A stretch of DNA of 64,000 nucleotides. It comes from Gaiellasilicea sp963761905. Lineage in GTDB: Bacteria > Actinomycetota > Thermoleophilia > Gaiellales > Gaiellaceae. The DNA is taken from positions 496,001 through 560,000 of the forward strand of contig CAVXIQ010000006.1 in the NCBI GenBank assembly GCA_963761905.1. The letters are read 5' to 3'. Positions 1-8,512 of this stretch are shown here, piece after piece. The first letter of the stretch is position 1, and every line of letters starts with the position of its first letter. Under the pieces are notes generated by a model. That model did not search any database. It was not told where the DNA came from and worked only from the letters and a program-made list of their open reading frames with translations. The position numbers and the translations under genes were made by a program.

Positions 1-248
1 GCGAGCTCGGCCCGGCCGGAGAGGTCGAAGCCTCCGAGCTGCGGGCCGAGCTCGGCGTCTGCCTCGCCCAGATCGCGCCCGCCCAGGCGACGGTGGTCGT
101 GCTCAAGGACGCATTCGACTTCAGCTTCGAGGAGATCGCCGGCGCGGCGGGGATGCCGGTCGGAACCGCCAAGTGCTACGCGCATCGCGCCCGCAACGGG
201 CTGCGGGATCGGCTGGAAGACCGGCTGACCGAGAGGCTGAGCGCGTGA
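1..248 (+). CDS. RNA polymerase sigma-70 family factor, C-terminal part (partial)
   Basis: The reading frame is open from the window edge to TGA at 246-248 and gives about 81 residues. It contains a helix-turn-helix typical of sigma region 4: the stretch FSFEEIAGAAGMPVGTAK followed by CYAHRARNGLRDRL, where an ECF sigma would contact the -35 element. The N-terminal regions 1-3 lie outside the window, so the subgroup cannot be assigned. Its stop overlaps the GTG start of fabZ (GTGA), so it may be co-transcribed with the fatty-acid genes. That would be unusual for an ECF factor, which more often sits beside an anti-sigma gene. Confidence 0.75.
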   Translation, partial: ELGPAGEVEASELRAELGVCLAQIAPAQATVVVLKDAFDFSFEEIAGAAGMPVGTAKCYAHRARNGLRDRLEDRLTERLSA

Positions 249-694
249 GCGTCGCAGCTACGACACTGCCGCTCGACCGGGCCGCGATCGAGGCGATCCT
301 GCCCCATCGCGCGCCGTTTCTCCTCCTCGACGAGGTGATCGAGCTCGAGCCCGGGGCGAGAGTGGTCGCGCGGAAGCTCGTGACCGAAGAGGACTGCGCC
401 GGCCACTTTCCCGGCAACCCGATCATGCCCGGGGTGAAGATGGTCGAGGCGCTCGCTCAGGCCGGCGCGGTCGCCGTGCTCTCGGAGCCCGAGAACAAGG
501 GCCGGCTCGCTCTCTTCGCCGGGATCGACGACGTCCGCTTCAAGCGGCTCGTTCGGCCGGGGGATCAGCTCGAGCTGACGTGCGTGCTCGAACAGGTGCG
601 CGGGCCGATCGGCCGAGGCAAGGCGCGCGCCACGGTCGGCGGCCAGCTCGCGGTGCGCGGCACGCTCACGTTCGCTGTGGATCAGTCCTCGTGA
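245..694 (+). CDS. fabZ: 3-hydroxyacyl-ACP dehydratase FabZ
   Basis: A 149-residue hot-dog-fold dehydratase that removes water from 3-hydroxyacyl-ACP in type II fatty-acid elongation. The family signature is intact: HRAPFLLLDEV near residue 20, then GHFPGNPIMPGVKMVEALAQ, which carries the catalytic His and the Glu-bearing helix. The GTG at 245 is chosen because it overlaps the preceding stop and gives a normal FabZ length; upstream in-frame starts would run far into the sigma gene. The stop overlaps the fabH start (GTGA), so translation is probably coupled. First gene of a fabZ-H-D-G-F block. Confidence 0.93.
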   Translation: MSVAATTLPLDRAAIEAILPHRAPFLLLDEVIELEPGARVVARKLVTEEDCAGHFPGNPIMPGVKMVEALAQAGAVAVLSEPENKGRLALFAGIDDVRFKRLVRPGDQLELTCVLEQVRGPIGRGKARATVGGQLAVRGTLTFAVDQSS

Positions 695-1686
695 TCGGCT
701 CGGCGAACGGAGCGCAGGTCGGCATCACGGGGCTCGCCGCGCACGTGCCCGAGCGCGTCTACACGAACGCGGATCTGGAGCAGTTCGTGGACACGACGGA
801 CGAGTGGATCGTCGAGCGGACGGGAATCCGCGAGCGGCGGTTTGCCGAGCGGGACGAGGCGCTGACCGACATCGCGCTCCCCGCGGCTCAGGAAGCGCTC
901 TCGCGGGCGGGCGTCGAGGGCAAGGACATCGATCTTCTGATCTGCGCCACGGTGACGCCCGACATGATGTTCCCGACGAGCTCGGCGATCATGGCCGACC
1001 GGCTCGGCGCCGCCGAGGCCGGAGCCTACGACCTGCTCGCGGGCTGCACGGGCTTCATGTACGCGATCGCCCAGGCCTACGGGATGCTCGCCTCGGGGCT
1101 CTCGCGGCGGGCGCTCGTCGTCGGCGGCGACGTGCTCTCGAAGATCCTCGACTGGAGTGACCGCTCGACGCTCGTGCTCTTCGGCGACGGCGCCGGGGCC
1201 GTCGTGCTGGAGCGGGTCGACCGGGGCGGGTTCCTCGGCTTCGAGCTCGGCGCGGACGGCGCCGGCGGCGAGAACCTCTGGCTCCCCGGCAGCGGCTCGC
1301 GCCATTTCGACGATCCCGAGTCGTTCGTGAAGATGAACGGCCGCGAGGTCTTCAAGTTCGCCACCCGCGTGCTCGTCTCGTCGGCCGAGAAGCTGCTCGC
1401 CGAGTGCGGCAAGACGGTCGCAGACGTCGACGTCTACGTCCCGCACCAGGCGAACCGCCGGATCATCGACCATGCGGCCGGGAAGCTGGGCATTCCGGAC
1501 GAGAAGGTGGTCGTGAACGTCGATCGCTATGGCAATACGTCGTCCGGCTCGATTCCGCTCGCGCTCGCGGAGGCCGAGGCGGATGGGCGCCTGCACGAGG
1601 GCGAGCTCGTGCTGCTGACGGGAATGGGAGCGGGTCTCACCTGGGGCTCCGCCTTGATCGAATGGACGGAGAGGAAGGCTGCATGA
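691..1686 (+). CDS. fabH: beta-ketoacyl-ACP synthase III (FabH)
   Basis: A 331-residue KAS III that condenses an acyl-CoA primer with malonyl-ACP to start fatty-acid synthesis. The Cys-His-Asn triad is visible: Cys119 in LLAGCTGFMYA, His252 in VPHQANRR, and Asn282 in YGNTSSGS. The N-terminal TTDEWIVERTGIRERR is also typical of the family. The GTG start overlaps the fabZ stop by four bases, and the stop overlaps the fabD ATG (ATGA). Substrate preference (acetyl- or branched-chain CoA) cannot be read from the sequence by eye. Confidence 0.95.
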   Translation: MIGSANGAQVGITGLAAHVPERVYTNADLEQFVDTTDEWIVERTGIRERRFAERDEALTDIALPAAQEALSRAGVEGKDIDLLICATVTPDMMFPTSSAIMADRLGAAEAGAYDLLAGCTGFMYAIAQAYGMLASGLSRRALVVGGDVLSKILDWSDRSTLVLFGDGAGAVVLERVDRGGFLGFELGADGAGGENLWLPGSGSRHFDDPESFVKMNGREVFKFATRVLVSSAEKLLAECGKTVADVDVYVPHQANRRIIDHAAGKLGIPDEKVVVNVDRYGNTSSGSIPLALAEAEADGRLHEGELVLLTGMGAGLTWGSALIEWTERKAA

Positions 1687-2609
1687 GCAAGGTTGCATTT
1701 TGCTTCCCGGGACAGGGCTCGCTCGAGCCCGGGATGGGCAAGGAGATCGCCGAGGCGGTGCCGGCGGCGATGGAGGTCTTCCGGGTCGGGAGCGAAGCCG
1801 CCGGGCTCGACCTCGCCAGGCTCTGCTTCGAGGCGCCGCTCGAGGATCTCTTCGAGACGGAGGTCCAGCAGCCGGCGCTCGTGGCGACGAGCCTGGCCGT
1901 GCTCGCTGCGCTGAAGGCGCGTGGGATCGAGCCCGACGTCGTCGTCGGCCATTCGGTCGGCGAGTTCGCCGCGCTCGCCTCCGTCTCCGCGATGTCGAAC
2001 GGCGAGGCGATCGGGCTCGTCCGCGAGCGCGGCCTGGCGATGGCCGAGGCCGCCCGCAAGCACCCGGGCTCGATGGCGGCGATCCTCGGGCTCGAGGACG
2101 AGGTGGTCGAGAACCTCTGCCGCAAGATCCTGGGCGTGTGGCCCGCGAACTACAACTGTCCCGGCCAGATCGTCGTCTCCGGCGAAGATGCGGCCGTCGA
2201 GGAGCTCTGCGCCGAGGCCGAGTCCCTCGGCGCTCGACGAGCAATCAAGCTGCGCGTCTCCGGGGCCTTCCATAGCCCGCTCGTCGCCCGCGCCGCCGAC
2301 CGGCTGCGGCCGGCGATCGACCGGATCGGCTTCCATGACCCGTTGGCGCCGTTCATGTCCACCGTGACGGCCAAGATCGAGCCCTGCCAGCGCTTCGGCA
2401 CGCTGCTCGTCGACCAGCTCACGGCACCCGTCCGCTTCACCCAATCGGCGACCGAGCTGATCAAGGGCGGCGTCAGCACGTTCGTCGAGGTCGGGCCGGG
2501 CAACGTCCTCTCCGGGCTCGTCAAGCGAATCGACCGGAGCGTCAAGGCGATCTCCGTCTCGAACCTCGCAGGCCTCGACAAGGTCGAGGAGGCGCTGGAC
2601 ACAGCGTGA
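1683..2609 (+). CDS. fabD: malonyl-CoA:ACP transacylase FabD
   Basis: A 308-residue malonyl transferase that loads malonate onto acyl carrier protein. Landmarks are the N-terminal FCFPGQGSLEPGMG, the nucleophile elbow GHSVGEFAAL with Ser91, and the downstream VSGAFHSPL that supplies the catalytic His. Length and motif spacing match the family. ATG 1683 overlaps the fabH stop (ATGA). The stop lies inside a 10-bp-arm inverted repeat, so transcription may partly stop here before fabG. Confidence 0.95.
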   Translation: MSKVAFCFPGQGSLEPGMGKEIAEAVPAAMEVFRVGSEAAGLDLARLCFEAPLEDLFETEVQQPALVATSLAVLAALKARGIEPDVVVGHSVGEFAALASVSAMSNGEAIGLVRERGLAMAEAARKHPGSMAAILGLEDEVVENLCRKILGVWPANYNCPGQIVVSGEDAAVEELCAEAESLGARRAIKLRVSGAFHSPLVARAADRLRPAIDRIGFHDPLAPFMSTVTAKIEPCQRFGTLLVDQLTAPVRFTQSATELIKGGVSTFVEVGPGNVLSGLVKRIDRSVKAISVSNLAGLDKVEEALDTA

Positions 2610-2728
2610 CGGAGTCACGCTGTCAAGAGGGGGTTCGGGGGAACCGGCGGGTTCCCCCGTCAGAACGCGCCGCTGCGCAGCGGCGGCGGCAGCGAGAAGG
2701 GGGCTCGCGGGGGAAACAGGGTTTCCCC
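2601..2728. repeat. four hairpins across the end of fabD and the fabD-fabG spacer
   Basis: Four inverted repeats are packed into 128 bases. They are 2601-2610 with 2614-2623 (10-bp perfect arms, across the fabD stop), 2637-2645 with 2650-2658 (9-bp perfect arms, GGGGGAACC type), 2669-2684 (16-bp perfect palindrome), and 2710-2717 with 2721-2728 (8-bp perfect arms). No T-run follows any of them. No gene is seen in the spacer. They could act as terminators or attenuators, or stabilise the upstream mRNA. The G-run and C-run hairpins resemble dispersed repeats, but that is inference. Confidence 0.6.
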
Positions 2729-2760
2729 TGCGCGACCGAGCCGGAGGCGAGGGAGACAGC

Positions 2761-3486
2761 ATGACGTTCGCCTCGCTGGACGGCAGTACGGCGCTCGTCA
2801 CCGGCGCCTCGAAGGGAATCGGCGCCGCAATCGCGACCGAGCTCGCAGCGGCCGGCGCGACGGTCGTGCTCGGCTACCGGTCGGGGCGCGAGGAGGCCGA
2901 GGCGCTCGCGAGCGAGCTCGGCGGGCGGGCGATCCAGGCCGACGTCTCGAGCGCGGAGGAGGCGAAGCGCCTCGTCGAGGAGGCCGGCGAGCTCGACATC
3001 CTCGTCAACAACGCGGGCCTCACGCGCGACGGCGTTCTCGCCCGGATGTCCGACGACGACTGGCGCACGGTGCTCGAGACCAACCTCTCGTCGGTCTTCT
3101 ACACCTGCCGTGCGGTCACCCGGCCGATGATGAAGAAGCGCGCCGGCTCGATCGTCAACGTCTCCTCGATCGTCGGTGTCCACGGGAACTGGGGCCAGAC
3201 GAACTACGCCGCCTCGAAGGCGGGGATCATCGGCTTCACGAAGTCGCTCGCGCGCGAGCTCGGGTCTCGCAACGTGCGCGCGAACGTGGTCGCGCCCGGC
3301 TACGTGAAGACCCAGCTCACCGAGGTCCTGCCCGAGGACGCGACCGCCGCGATGCTGACGAACACGCCGCTCGGCCGGCTCGGCGACCCGGGTGACGTCG
3401 CCGGAGCGGTACGCTTCCTCTGTTCCGACGCAGCCTCGTTCATCACGGGCGAGGTGCTGCTCGTCGACGGTGGCCTGGGGATGTGA
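2761..3486 (+). CDS. fabG: 3-oxoacyl-ACP reductase FabG
   Basis: A 241-residue classical short-chain dehydrogenase that performs the NADPH-dependent keto reduction step of fatty-acid elongation. It shows the Rossmann motif TGASKGIG near residue 17, NNAG in the middle, a Ser in VNVSSIVG, and the active-site pair Tyr149 and Lys153 in NYAASKAG. The C-terminal ITGEVLLVDGGLGM closes the fold. It lies between fabD and fabF, seven bases before the fabF start. An acyl carrier protein gene, often found between fabG and fabF, is absent. Confidence 0.94.
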   Translation: MTFASLDGSTALVTGASKGIGAAIATELAAAGATVVLGYRSGREEAEALASELGGRAIQADVSSAEEAKRLVEEAGELDILVNNAGLTRDGVLARMSDDDWRTVLETNLSSVFYTCRAVTRPMMKKRAGSIVNVSSIVGVHGNWGQTNYAASKAGIIGFTKSLARELGSRNVRANVVAPGYVKTQLTEVLPEDATAAMLTNTPLGRLGDPGDVAGAVRFLCSDAASFITGEVLLVDGGLGM

Positions 3487-3493
3487 GACGGAG

Positions 3494-4750
3494 ATGAGCG
3501 CTGACAACGGCAGAAGACGCGTGGTCGTCACCGGGCTCGGGATGGTGACCCCGCTCGGCAACGACGTCGAGACGACGTGGTCGAGCCTGATTGCGGGGGA
3601 GTCGGGCGCCGCACCGATCGAGCAGTTCGACGCAAGCGAGTTCCCGGTCAACTTTGCCTGCGAGCTGAAGGGCTTCGACCCGACCCAGTGGATCGATCGC
3701 AAACAGGCGCGCCGGATCGACCGCTTCGCGCAGATGGTGGTTGCCGCAGCGCGGCAGGCCGAGGCCGACTCGGGGATCGAGATCGAGCGCGACGCCGATC
3801 GGATCGGCGCGTCGATTGCGACCGGGATCGGTGGACTCGGCGCCTTCCAGGACTGCTACCAGACCCTGATGGAGCGGGGGCCCGATCGGATCAACCCGTT
3901 CTCGATCCCCGCGATCATCCCGAACATGGGCGCCGGCTGGGTCTCGATGGAGCTCGGGACCCGCGGGCCGCTTTCCTCCCAGTGCACGGCCTGCGCCGCC
4001 TCGAACATGGCGATCGGCGAGGGCGCGGACGCGATCCGGCTGGGGCGCGCGGACGCGATGTTCTGCGGCGGCACGGAGGCCGGGATCACCCGCGTCGGGA
4101 TCGCGGGCTTCGGGGCGATGCGAGCGCTCTCGCGTCGGAACGGCGATCCGGAGCGCGCGTCGCGGCCGTTCGACGCGGAGCGAGACGGCTTCGTGATGGG
4201 CGAGGCCGGCGCCGTCGTCCTGCTCGAGGAGCTGGAGCACGCGCGGGAGCGGGGAGCGACGATCTATGCCGAGCTGCTCGGCTACGGCGTCTCGTCCGAC
4301 GCGAACCACATCACCGAGCCCGATCCCACGGGCAAGAACCCGGCGAGGGCGATGACGATGGCGCTGCGCGACGCGGGAATCGACGCGAGCGATGTCGGCT
4401 ACATCAATGCCCACGGCACATCGACGCCGCTCGGTGACGCCTCGGAGACGCGAGTGCTCAAGCTCGCGCTCGGAGAGGAGAATGCGCGGCGGATTCCGGT
4501 CTCCTCGACGAAGGGCGCCACCGGCCACTGCCTCGGCGCAGCCGGCGCGGTCGAGGCGATCTTCACGATCCTCGCGACGAATCGCGGCGTCCTGCCTCCG
4601 ACGATCAACTACGAGGTCGAGGATCCCACCTGCGACCTGGACTACATCCCGAACGAGGCGCGGCAGGCAGAGATCAGCGTCAGCCTCTCGAACTCGTTCG
4701 GCTTCGGCGGCCACAACGCCTGCGTCGTCTTCCGCACGCTAGAGGCGTAG
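3494..4750 (+). CDS. fabF: beta-ketoacyl-ACP synthase II (FabF)
   Basis: A 418-residue elongating condensing enzyme. The catalytic Cys is residue 167 in CTACAASNMAIGEGADAI. The two histidines are in NAHGTSTPLGD and STKGATGHCLGAAGAVEA, the latter with the conserved Lys, and a Gly-rich SFGFGGHN sits near the end. ATG 3494 follows fabG by seven bases and gives the expected N-terminus (VVVTGLGMVTPLG). The last 12 bases overlap the convergent acetyltransferase gene. Confidence 0.95.
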   Translation: MSADNGRRRVVVTGLGMVTPLGNDVETTWSSLIAGESGAAPIEQFDASEFPVNFACELKGFDPTQWIDRKQARRIDRFAQMVVAAARQAEADSGIEIERDADRIGASIATGIGGLGAFQDCYQTLMERGPDRINPFSIPAIIPNMGAGWVSMELGTRGPLSSQCTACAASNMAIGEGADAIRLGRADAMFCGGTEAGITRVGIAGFGAMRALSRRNGDPERASRPFDAERDGFVMGEAGAVVLLEELEHARERGATIYAELLGYGVSSDANHITEPDPTGKNPARAMTMALRDAGIDASDVGYINAHGTSTPLGDASETRVLKLALGEENARRIPVSSTKGATGHCLGAAGAVEAIFTILATNRGVLPPTINYEVEDPTCDLDYIPNEARQAEISVSLSNSFGFGGHNACVVFRTLEA

Positions 4751-5212
4751 CTCCAGCAGCGCGACGTCGCGCCATTCGCCGTCAAGCCGGCCGATTCGCT
4801 CCCGGATCCCGACCTCGCGAAAGCCGAGCGACCGGTGGAGGGCGAGGCTCGCCTCGTTCTCGGGGAAGATGCCGGCCTGGAGCGTCCAGAGACCGCCGCT
4901 GCGAGCACTCTCGACGAGCGAGGTCAGGAGGGCGCGACCCACCCCACGGCCGCGGGCCCGGCCGGCCACGTAGACGCTCACCTCGGCGACACCCGAGTAC
5001 GCGGGTCGGCGCGAGGTCGGAGAGAGGGCTGCCCACCCGAGGCAGCCTGTCTCGTCGGCCGCGACGAACCGATGCTCGGCCAGATGCGCCGCATCCCACT
5101 CCTCCCACGGCGGCACGGCGGTCTCGAAGGTCGCGTTCCGCGTCGCGATCCCCTCGGCGAGGATCGCGGCGACGGCGGGCCAGTCGAGCTCGAGCAGGGG
5201 CTCGATCCGCAT
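4739..5212 (-). CDS. GNAT N-acetyltransferase, phosphinothricin-acetyltransferase (Pat) like
   Basis: A 157-residue GNAT protein. The N-terminal stretch with EGIATRNATFET is typical of the phosphinothricin/methionine sulfoximine acetyltransferase branch. The acetyl-CoA loop reads RGRGVGRALL near residue 88, and NEASLALHRSLGFREVG is the usual C-terminal GNAT motif. It probably N-acetylates a small amino-acid-like compound; the true substrate is unknown. ATG 5212 gives the standard N-terminus and lies 24 bp from the divergent HAD gene, so the two promoters must overlap. Confidence 0.85.
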   Translation of the reverse strand: MRIEPLLELDWPAVAAILAEGIATRNATFETAVPPWEEWDAAHLAEHRFVAADETGCLGWAALSPTSRRPAYSGVAEVSVYVAGRARGRGVGRALLTSLVESARSGGLWTLQAGIFPENEASLALHRSLGFREVGIRERIGRLDGEWRDVALLELRL

Positions 5213-5236
5213 CAAGCTCGACAGTAAGCTCCCGGC

Positions 5237-5896
5237 ATGTCCCGCTGGGCCACCTTCGACTGCTACGGCACCCTGATCGACTGGAACGCCGGGATCGGCG
5301 GCGTCCTCGAGCGCCTCTACGGCGCGGAGCAGGCGCCCGACCTCCTGCGCCGCTACCACGAGCTCGAGCCGGAGATCCAGGCCGAGCGCTATCGCTCGTA
5401 CGCCGAGGTCCTGACGCTGACGCTGGAGCGGCTCGCGAACGAGCTCGGCTACGGGATCCCCGAGGGGGAAAGCGGCGTTCTGCCGCGGTCGCTGCCGGAC
5501 TGGCCCGCGTTTCCGGAAGTACCCGAGGCGCTTGCGGAGCTGCGCCGGCGTGGCTGGAGCCTCGCGATCCTCTCCAACTCGGACCGCGAGCTGATCGCCG
5601 CCTCGCAGCGACAGCTCGGCGTTCCGTTCGACCTCGTCGTCGTCGCCGAGGACGTCGGCTCGTACAAGCCGGAGCACGGCCACTGGAGACGCTTCGACGA
5701 GCTGACCGCGGACCGCGAGCACCATGTCCACGTCGCGGCCAGCCTCTTCCACGACATCGCGCCGGCGCGCGAGCTCGGGCTCAAGACGGTCTGGATCAAC
5801 CGGCTCGGCGAGGAGGCGCAAGCACGAGCCGGACGTCGAGCTGCACCGACCTCGCCGGGCTGCCCGGACGCGCTCGACGAGCTCGTCCCGCGATGA
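5237..5896 (+). CDS. HAD-superfamily hydrolase, haloacid dehalogenase type II-like
   Basis: A 219-residue HAD phosphatase or dehalogenase-like protein. Motif I is FDCYGTLIDW with the nucleophile Asp near residue 8, motif II is ILSNSDR, and the later region has SYKPEHGHW and VAASLFHDIAPARELG. Residues about 194-211 look scrambled. Removing one base near each of 5819, 5847 and 5867 restores a conventional tail (KHEPDVELHDLAGLPDALDELV), so three +1 indels appear to cancel each other and keep the frame open. The stop overlaps the next ATG (ATGA), placing it first in a four-gene overlapping unit. Confidence 0.85.
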   Translation: MSRWATFDCYGTLIDWNAGIGGVLERLYGAEQAPDLLRRYHELEPEIQAERYRSYAEVLTLTLERLANELGYGIPEGESGVLPRSLPDWPAFPEVPEALAELRRRGWSLAILSNSDRELIAASQRQLGVPFDLVVVAEDVGSYKPEHGHWRRFDELTADREHHVHVAASLFHDIAPARELGLKTVWINRLGEEAQARAGRRAAPTSPGCPDALDELVPR

Positions 5897-6821
5897 ACGT
5901 CCGGCGGCCGGAGGCGGACCGACCTCGAGGCGGTGCTCGAGCTGATGCGCGTCACCGACATCGCGGTCGCCGGCGACTCGGACTGGACGGCGAGCGAGCT
6001 CCGCTCGACGTGGGCCGACCTCGACCTGACGCGCGATGCCTGGCTCTTCGAGCTCGACGGGCGAGTCGCCGGCTATGCCGACTTCTTCGCCAAGGGAAGC
6101 CGACTGAACGGGGACGGCTACGTCCATCCCGAGCTTCGCGGGCGGGGGATCGGCTCGGAGATCCTGCGCCTGACCGAGGAGCGGGCGCGCGAGGAGGAGC
6201 CGAACGTGCCGGCCGGCGAGCGCGTCTACATCCAGAACGCGACCCTCGATCAGGACGAGGCAGACCGTGCGCTTCTACCGCGAGCGCGGCTACGAGCCGG
6301 TGCGCGGCTTCCGCGGGATGGCGATCGACCTCGACGAGGAGCCGGTCGCCCGGCGCGGTCCCCGGGATCGAGATCCGCCCGTACCGTCATCCGGACGAGG
6401 GGCGCGCGTTTCACGCCGCCCAGCAGGAGTCGTTCGCCGACCACTGGGAGCACCGACCGACCGCCTGGGAGAAGTGGCAGCAGAAGCGCTACGGCCGCGA
6501 GACGTTCGACCCGACGCTCTGGTGGGTGGCCGAGGCCGACGGCGAGATCGCGGGCGTCCTCGTCGGGCGAGCAGCGGCGCGATCCCGACCAGGGCTGGAT
6601 CGAGATCCGTCGGCGTGCGGCGCGCCTACCGCCGGCGCGGGATCGCGGAGGCGCTCCTGAAGACCGCGTTCGCCGAGCTCTTCCGCCGCGGCGAGCGCAG
6701 GATCGGCCTCGGAGTCGACGCCGAGAGCCCGACCGGCGCGACCCGCGTCTACGAGCGCGCCGGGATGCGGACGCTCTGGCACGCGATCGTCTACGAGAAG
6801 GAGTTGCGTGCGGCTTCGTGA
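5893..6821 (+). CDS. tandem GNAT acetyltransferase, mycothiol synthase-like (frameshifted)
   Basis: The product is split over three frames but can be followed from ATG 5893 to TGA 6821. The N-terminal GNAT half contains LDGRVAGYADFFAKG and VHPELRGRGIGSEIL. The C-terminal half contains FADHWEHRPTAWEKW, GVRRAYRRRGIAEALL and ATRVYERAGM. Two GNAT domains in one chain with this second-half pattern resemble MshD, which acetylates Cys-GlcN-Ins in mycothiol synthesis, but the substrate here is unknown. Breaks lie near 5917, 6264, 6354, 6569 and 6611. At each, deleting one base in or beside a CG restores the frame, so sequence error is more likely than decay. It overlaps the next, related gene by 14 bases. 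Confidence 0.72.
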
Positions 6822-7686
6822 GCCGACGCGCGAGGACGCGCCGGCGATCGCGGAGCTGCTCAACGCCCACTCCGGCAACCTCTACGGCGAGCGCGACCTG
6901 GCGCCGGCGACGATCCTCGGACTGGTTCGCGTTGCCGGACATCTGGATGCGGCTGGCCGAGGTCGAAGGGCGGGCCGGTCGGATACGCCGACCTCTCGGA
7001 GGAGGCCGGACGCTGGAGCATCGACCTGCGCGCTCTGGACGCCGACGCAGCTCGCGTCCTGCTCGAGGCGGCGCGCGAGCGCGCAGGTACAGGGCGCCTT
7101 GCTCCGCGGCTACGCGCCCTCGATCGACGAGGTCGCGGCCGGCGCCTATCGCGAGGCTGGGATTCGCGATCGTCCGCCACTCCTTCCAGATGCGCGTCGA
7201 GCTCGCCGACCCCGCCGGAGCCGCCCGAGCTGCCGCACGGGATCGCCGTTCGGTCGATGCGAGAGGGCGAAGAGGAGCGGATCCACGCCGCCCACATGAA
7301 CGCCTTCGCCGACCACTGGGACTTCCACGAGCAGAGCTTCGAGCAGTGGCGGCGCTGGCAACGCGACCGCGAGTTCTTCGATCCCACGCTCTGGTTCCTC
7401 GCGCTCGACGGCGACGAGATCGCCGGCTTCGCGCTCTGCGCGCCGCATTTCTCGGGAGAGCCGGCCTTCGGCTGGGTCGATCTGCTCGGCGTGCGGCCGG
7501 AGTGGCGGCGGCGGGGCCTTGGCGAGGCGCTTCTCCGGCACGCGTTCCGGGCTCTGTACGTGCGCGGCTTCACGCAGGATCGGGCTCGGCGTCGACGCCG
7601 AGAGCACGACGGGAGCGGTGCGGCTCTACGAGCGGGTCGGGATGCGACCGGTCCGCCGCACGGACACCTGGGAGTTGCGTACGTGA
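6808..7686 (+). CDS. second tandem GNAT acetyltransferase, paralogue of the preceding gene (frameshifted)
   Basis: From GTG 6808 (VRLREPTREDAPAIAELL) to TGA 7684-7686, with frame breaks near 6925, 6982, 7105 and 7160 and one more near 7580. The C-terminal half reads FADHWDFHEQSFEQW, EFFDPTLWFLAL, GVRPEWRRRGLGEALL and VRLYERVGM. It aligns by eye along its whole length with the second half of the upstream tandem GNAT, so the two genes are probably duplicates. The acetyl-CoA binding loop RRRGLG is intact. Its stop overlaps the following GTG (GTGA). Substrate unknown. Confidence 0.7.
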
Positions 7687-8461
7687 GCCGGCTTCGCGCG
7701 CGCTGCCCCGACTGCAGGACGCTGACCGCCGTCGCGATCGGCCCCGAGTACCAGTGCCACTCGTGCGGCCGCGAGTTCGGCGCCGGCCTCGTGCGAGTGC
7801 CCCGCGCCTGGGGGAGTGGCGGGGAGGCGATGGCGGAGGCCGCCTGGCTCGAGCTGCCGTATCCCGAGGCGGGCGTCGTCGAGGCGTCGTCGCTCGCGGA
7901 GCAGACGCTGATGGTCGCGTCGGAGCTGCCCGACCGGCCGCTCGTCCTCGGCGGCTGCTGCTGCGCGCATCTCGGGGCGATCGAACGGCTTGCCTCGGGC
8001 GACGAGACGCTTGCCGTCGTCTGGATCGACGCGCACGGCGATCTGAACACGCCGGCCTCCTCGCCCTCCGGCGACGCCTGGGGGATGCCGTTGCGAACGC
8101 TCGTCGACGACGGCTCGATCGAGGCGGCGAACGTGGCACTCGTCGGCGCGCGCAACCTCGATCCGCCCGAGGTCGAGTTCATCGCTCGGGCTGGGATCCA
8201 CACCGGCGCCGACGCGGTCGAGCAGGCCCTCGCGGACACCGACTCCGTCTACGTCGCGCTCGACGGGGACTCCGTCGAGCCTGGGCGAGCTCGCCGTCTT
8301 CATGCCGGAGCCGGACGGGCTCGGCTCTGGACGAGCTCGAAGCCCTGCTGCGCTCGATCGCCGGTCGCTCGCGCGTCGCCGGCGCGGGTCTCTCCGGGCT
8401 CGTCGCCGATCCCGCGAACGAGCCGAAGCTCGTCCGGCTCTGCGCGGCGCTCGGGTTCTGA
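7683..8461 (+). CDS. arginase/agmatinase-family (ureohydrolase) protein with N-terminal zinc ribbon (frameshifted)
   Basis: About 258 residues. The N-terminus has two cysteine knuckles (CPDC near residue 9, CHSC near 29), which form a small zinc ribbon not standard in arginases. The body carries ureohydrolase metal motifs: GGCCCAHLGAIERL, WIDAHGDLNTP (the DAHxD site) and VALDGDSVEP (a DxD). Two +1 indels near 8290 and 8325 break the frame; removing them restores GELAVFMPEPDG and ALDELEALLRSIAG. The family cleaves C-N bonds of guanidino or formimino compounds with a Mn2+ pair; the substrate cannot be assigned. GTG overlaps the previous stop, and it is the last gene of the HAD/GNAT/GNAT unit. 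Confidence 0.75.
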
Positions 8462-8512
8462 GCCTGTCCGCAGGTGCAACCTCGGGCCGGGGGAGCAGGT
8501 CTAAGATCAGGC

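Noticed and set aside
682..2244. A 520-codon minus-strand frame opposite fabH and fabD
   Set aside because: It is the shadow of two highly conserved genes, and its Arg-rich translation shows no motif.
5933..8461. A single 842-codon plus-strand frame across both GNAT genes and the ureohydrolase
   Set aside because: It changes between real and nonsense protein at each indel; the true products are three separate genes.
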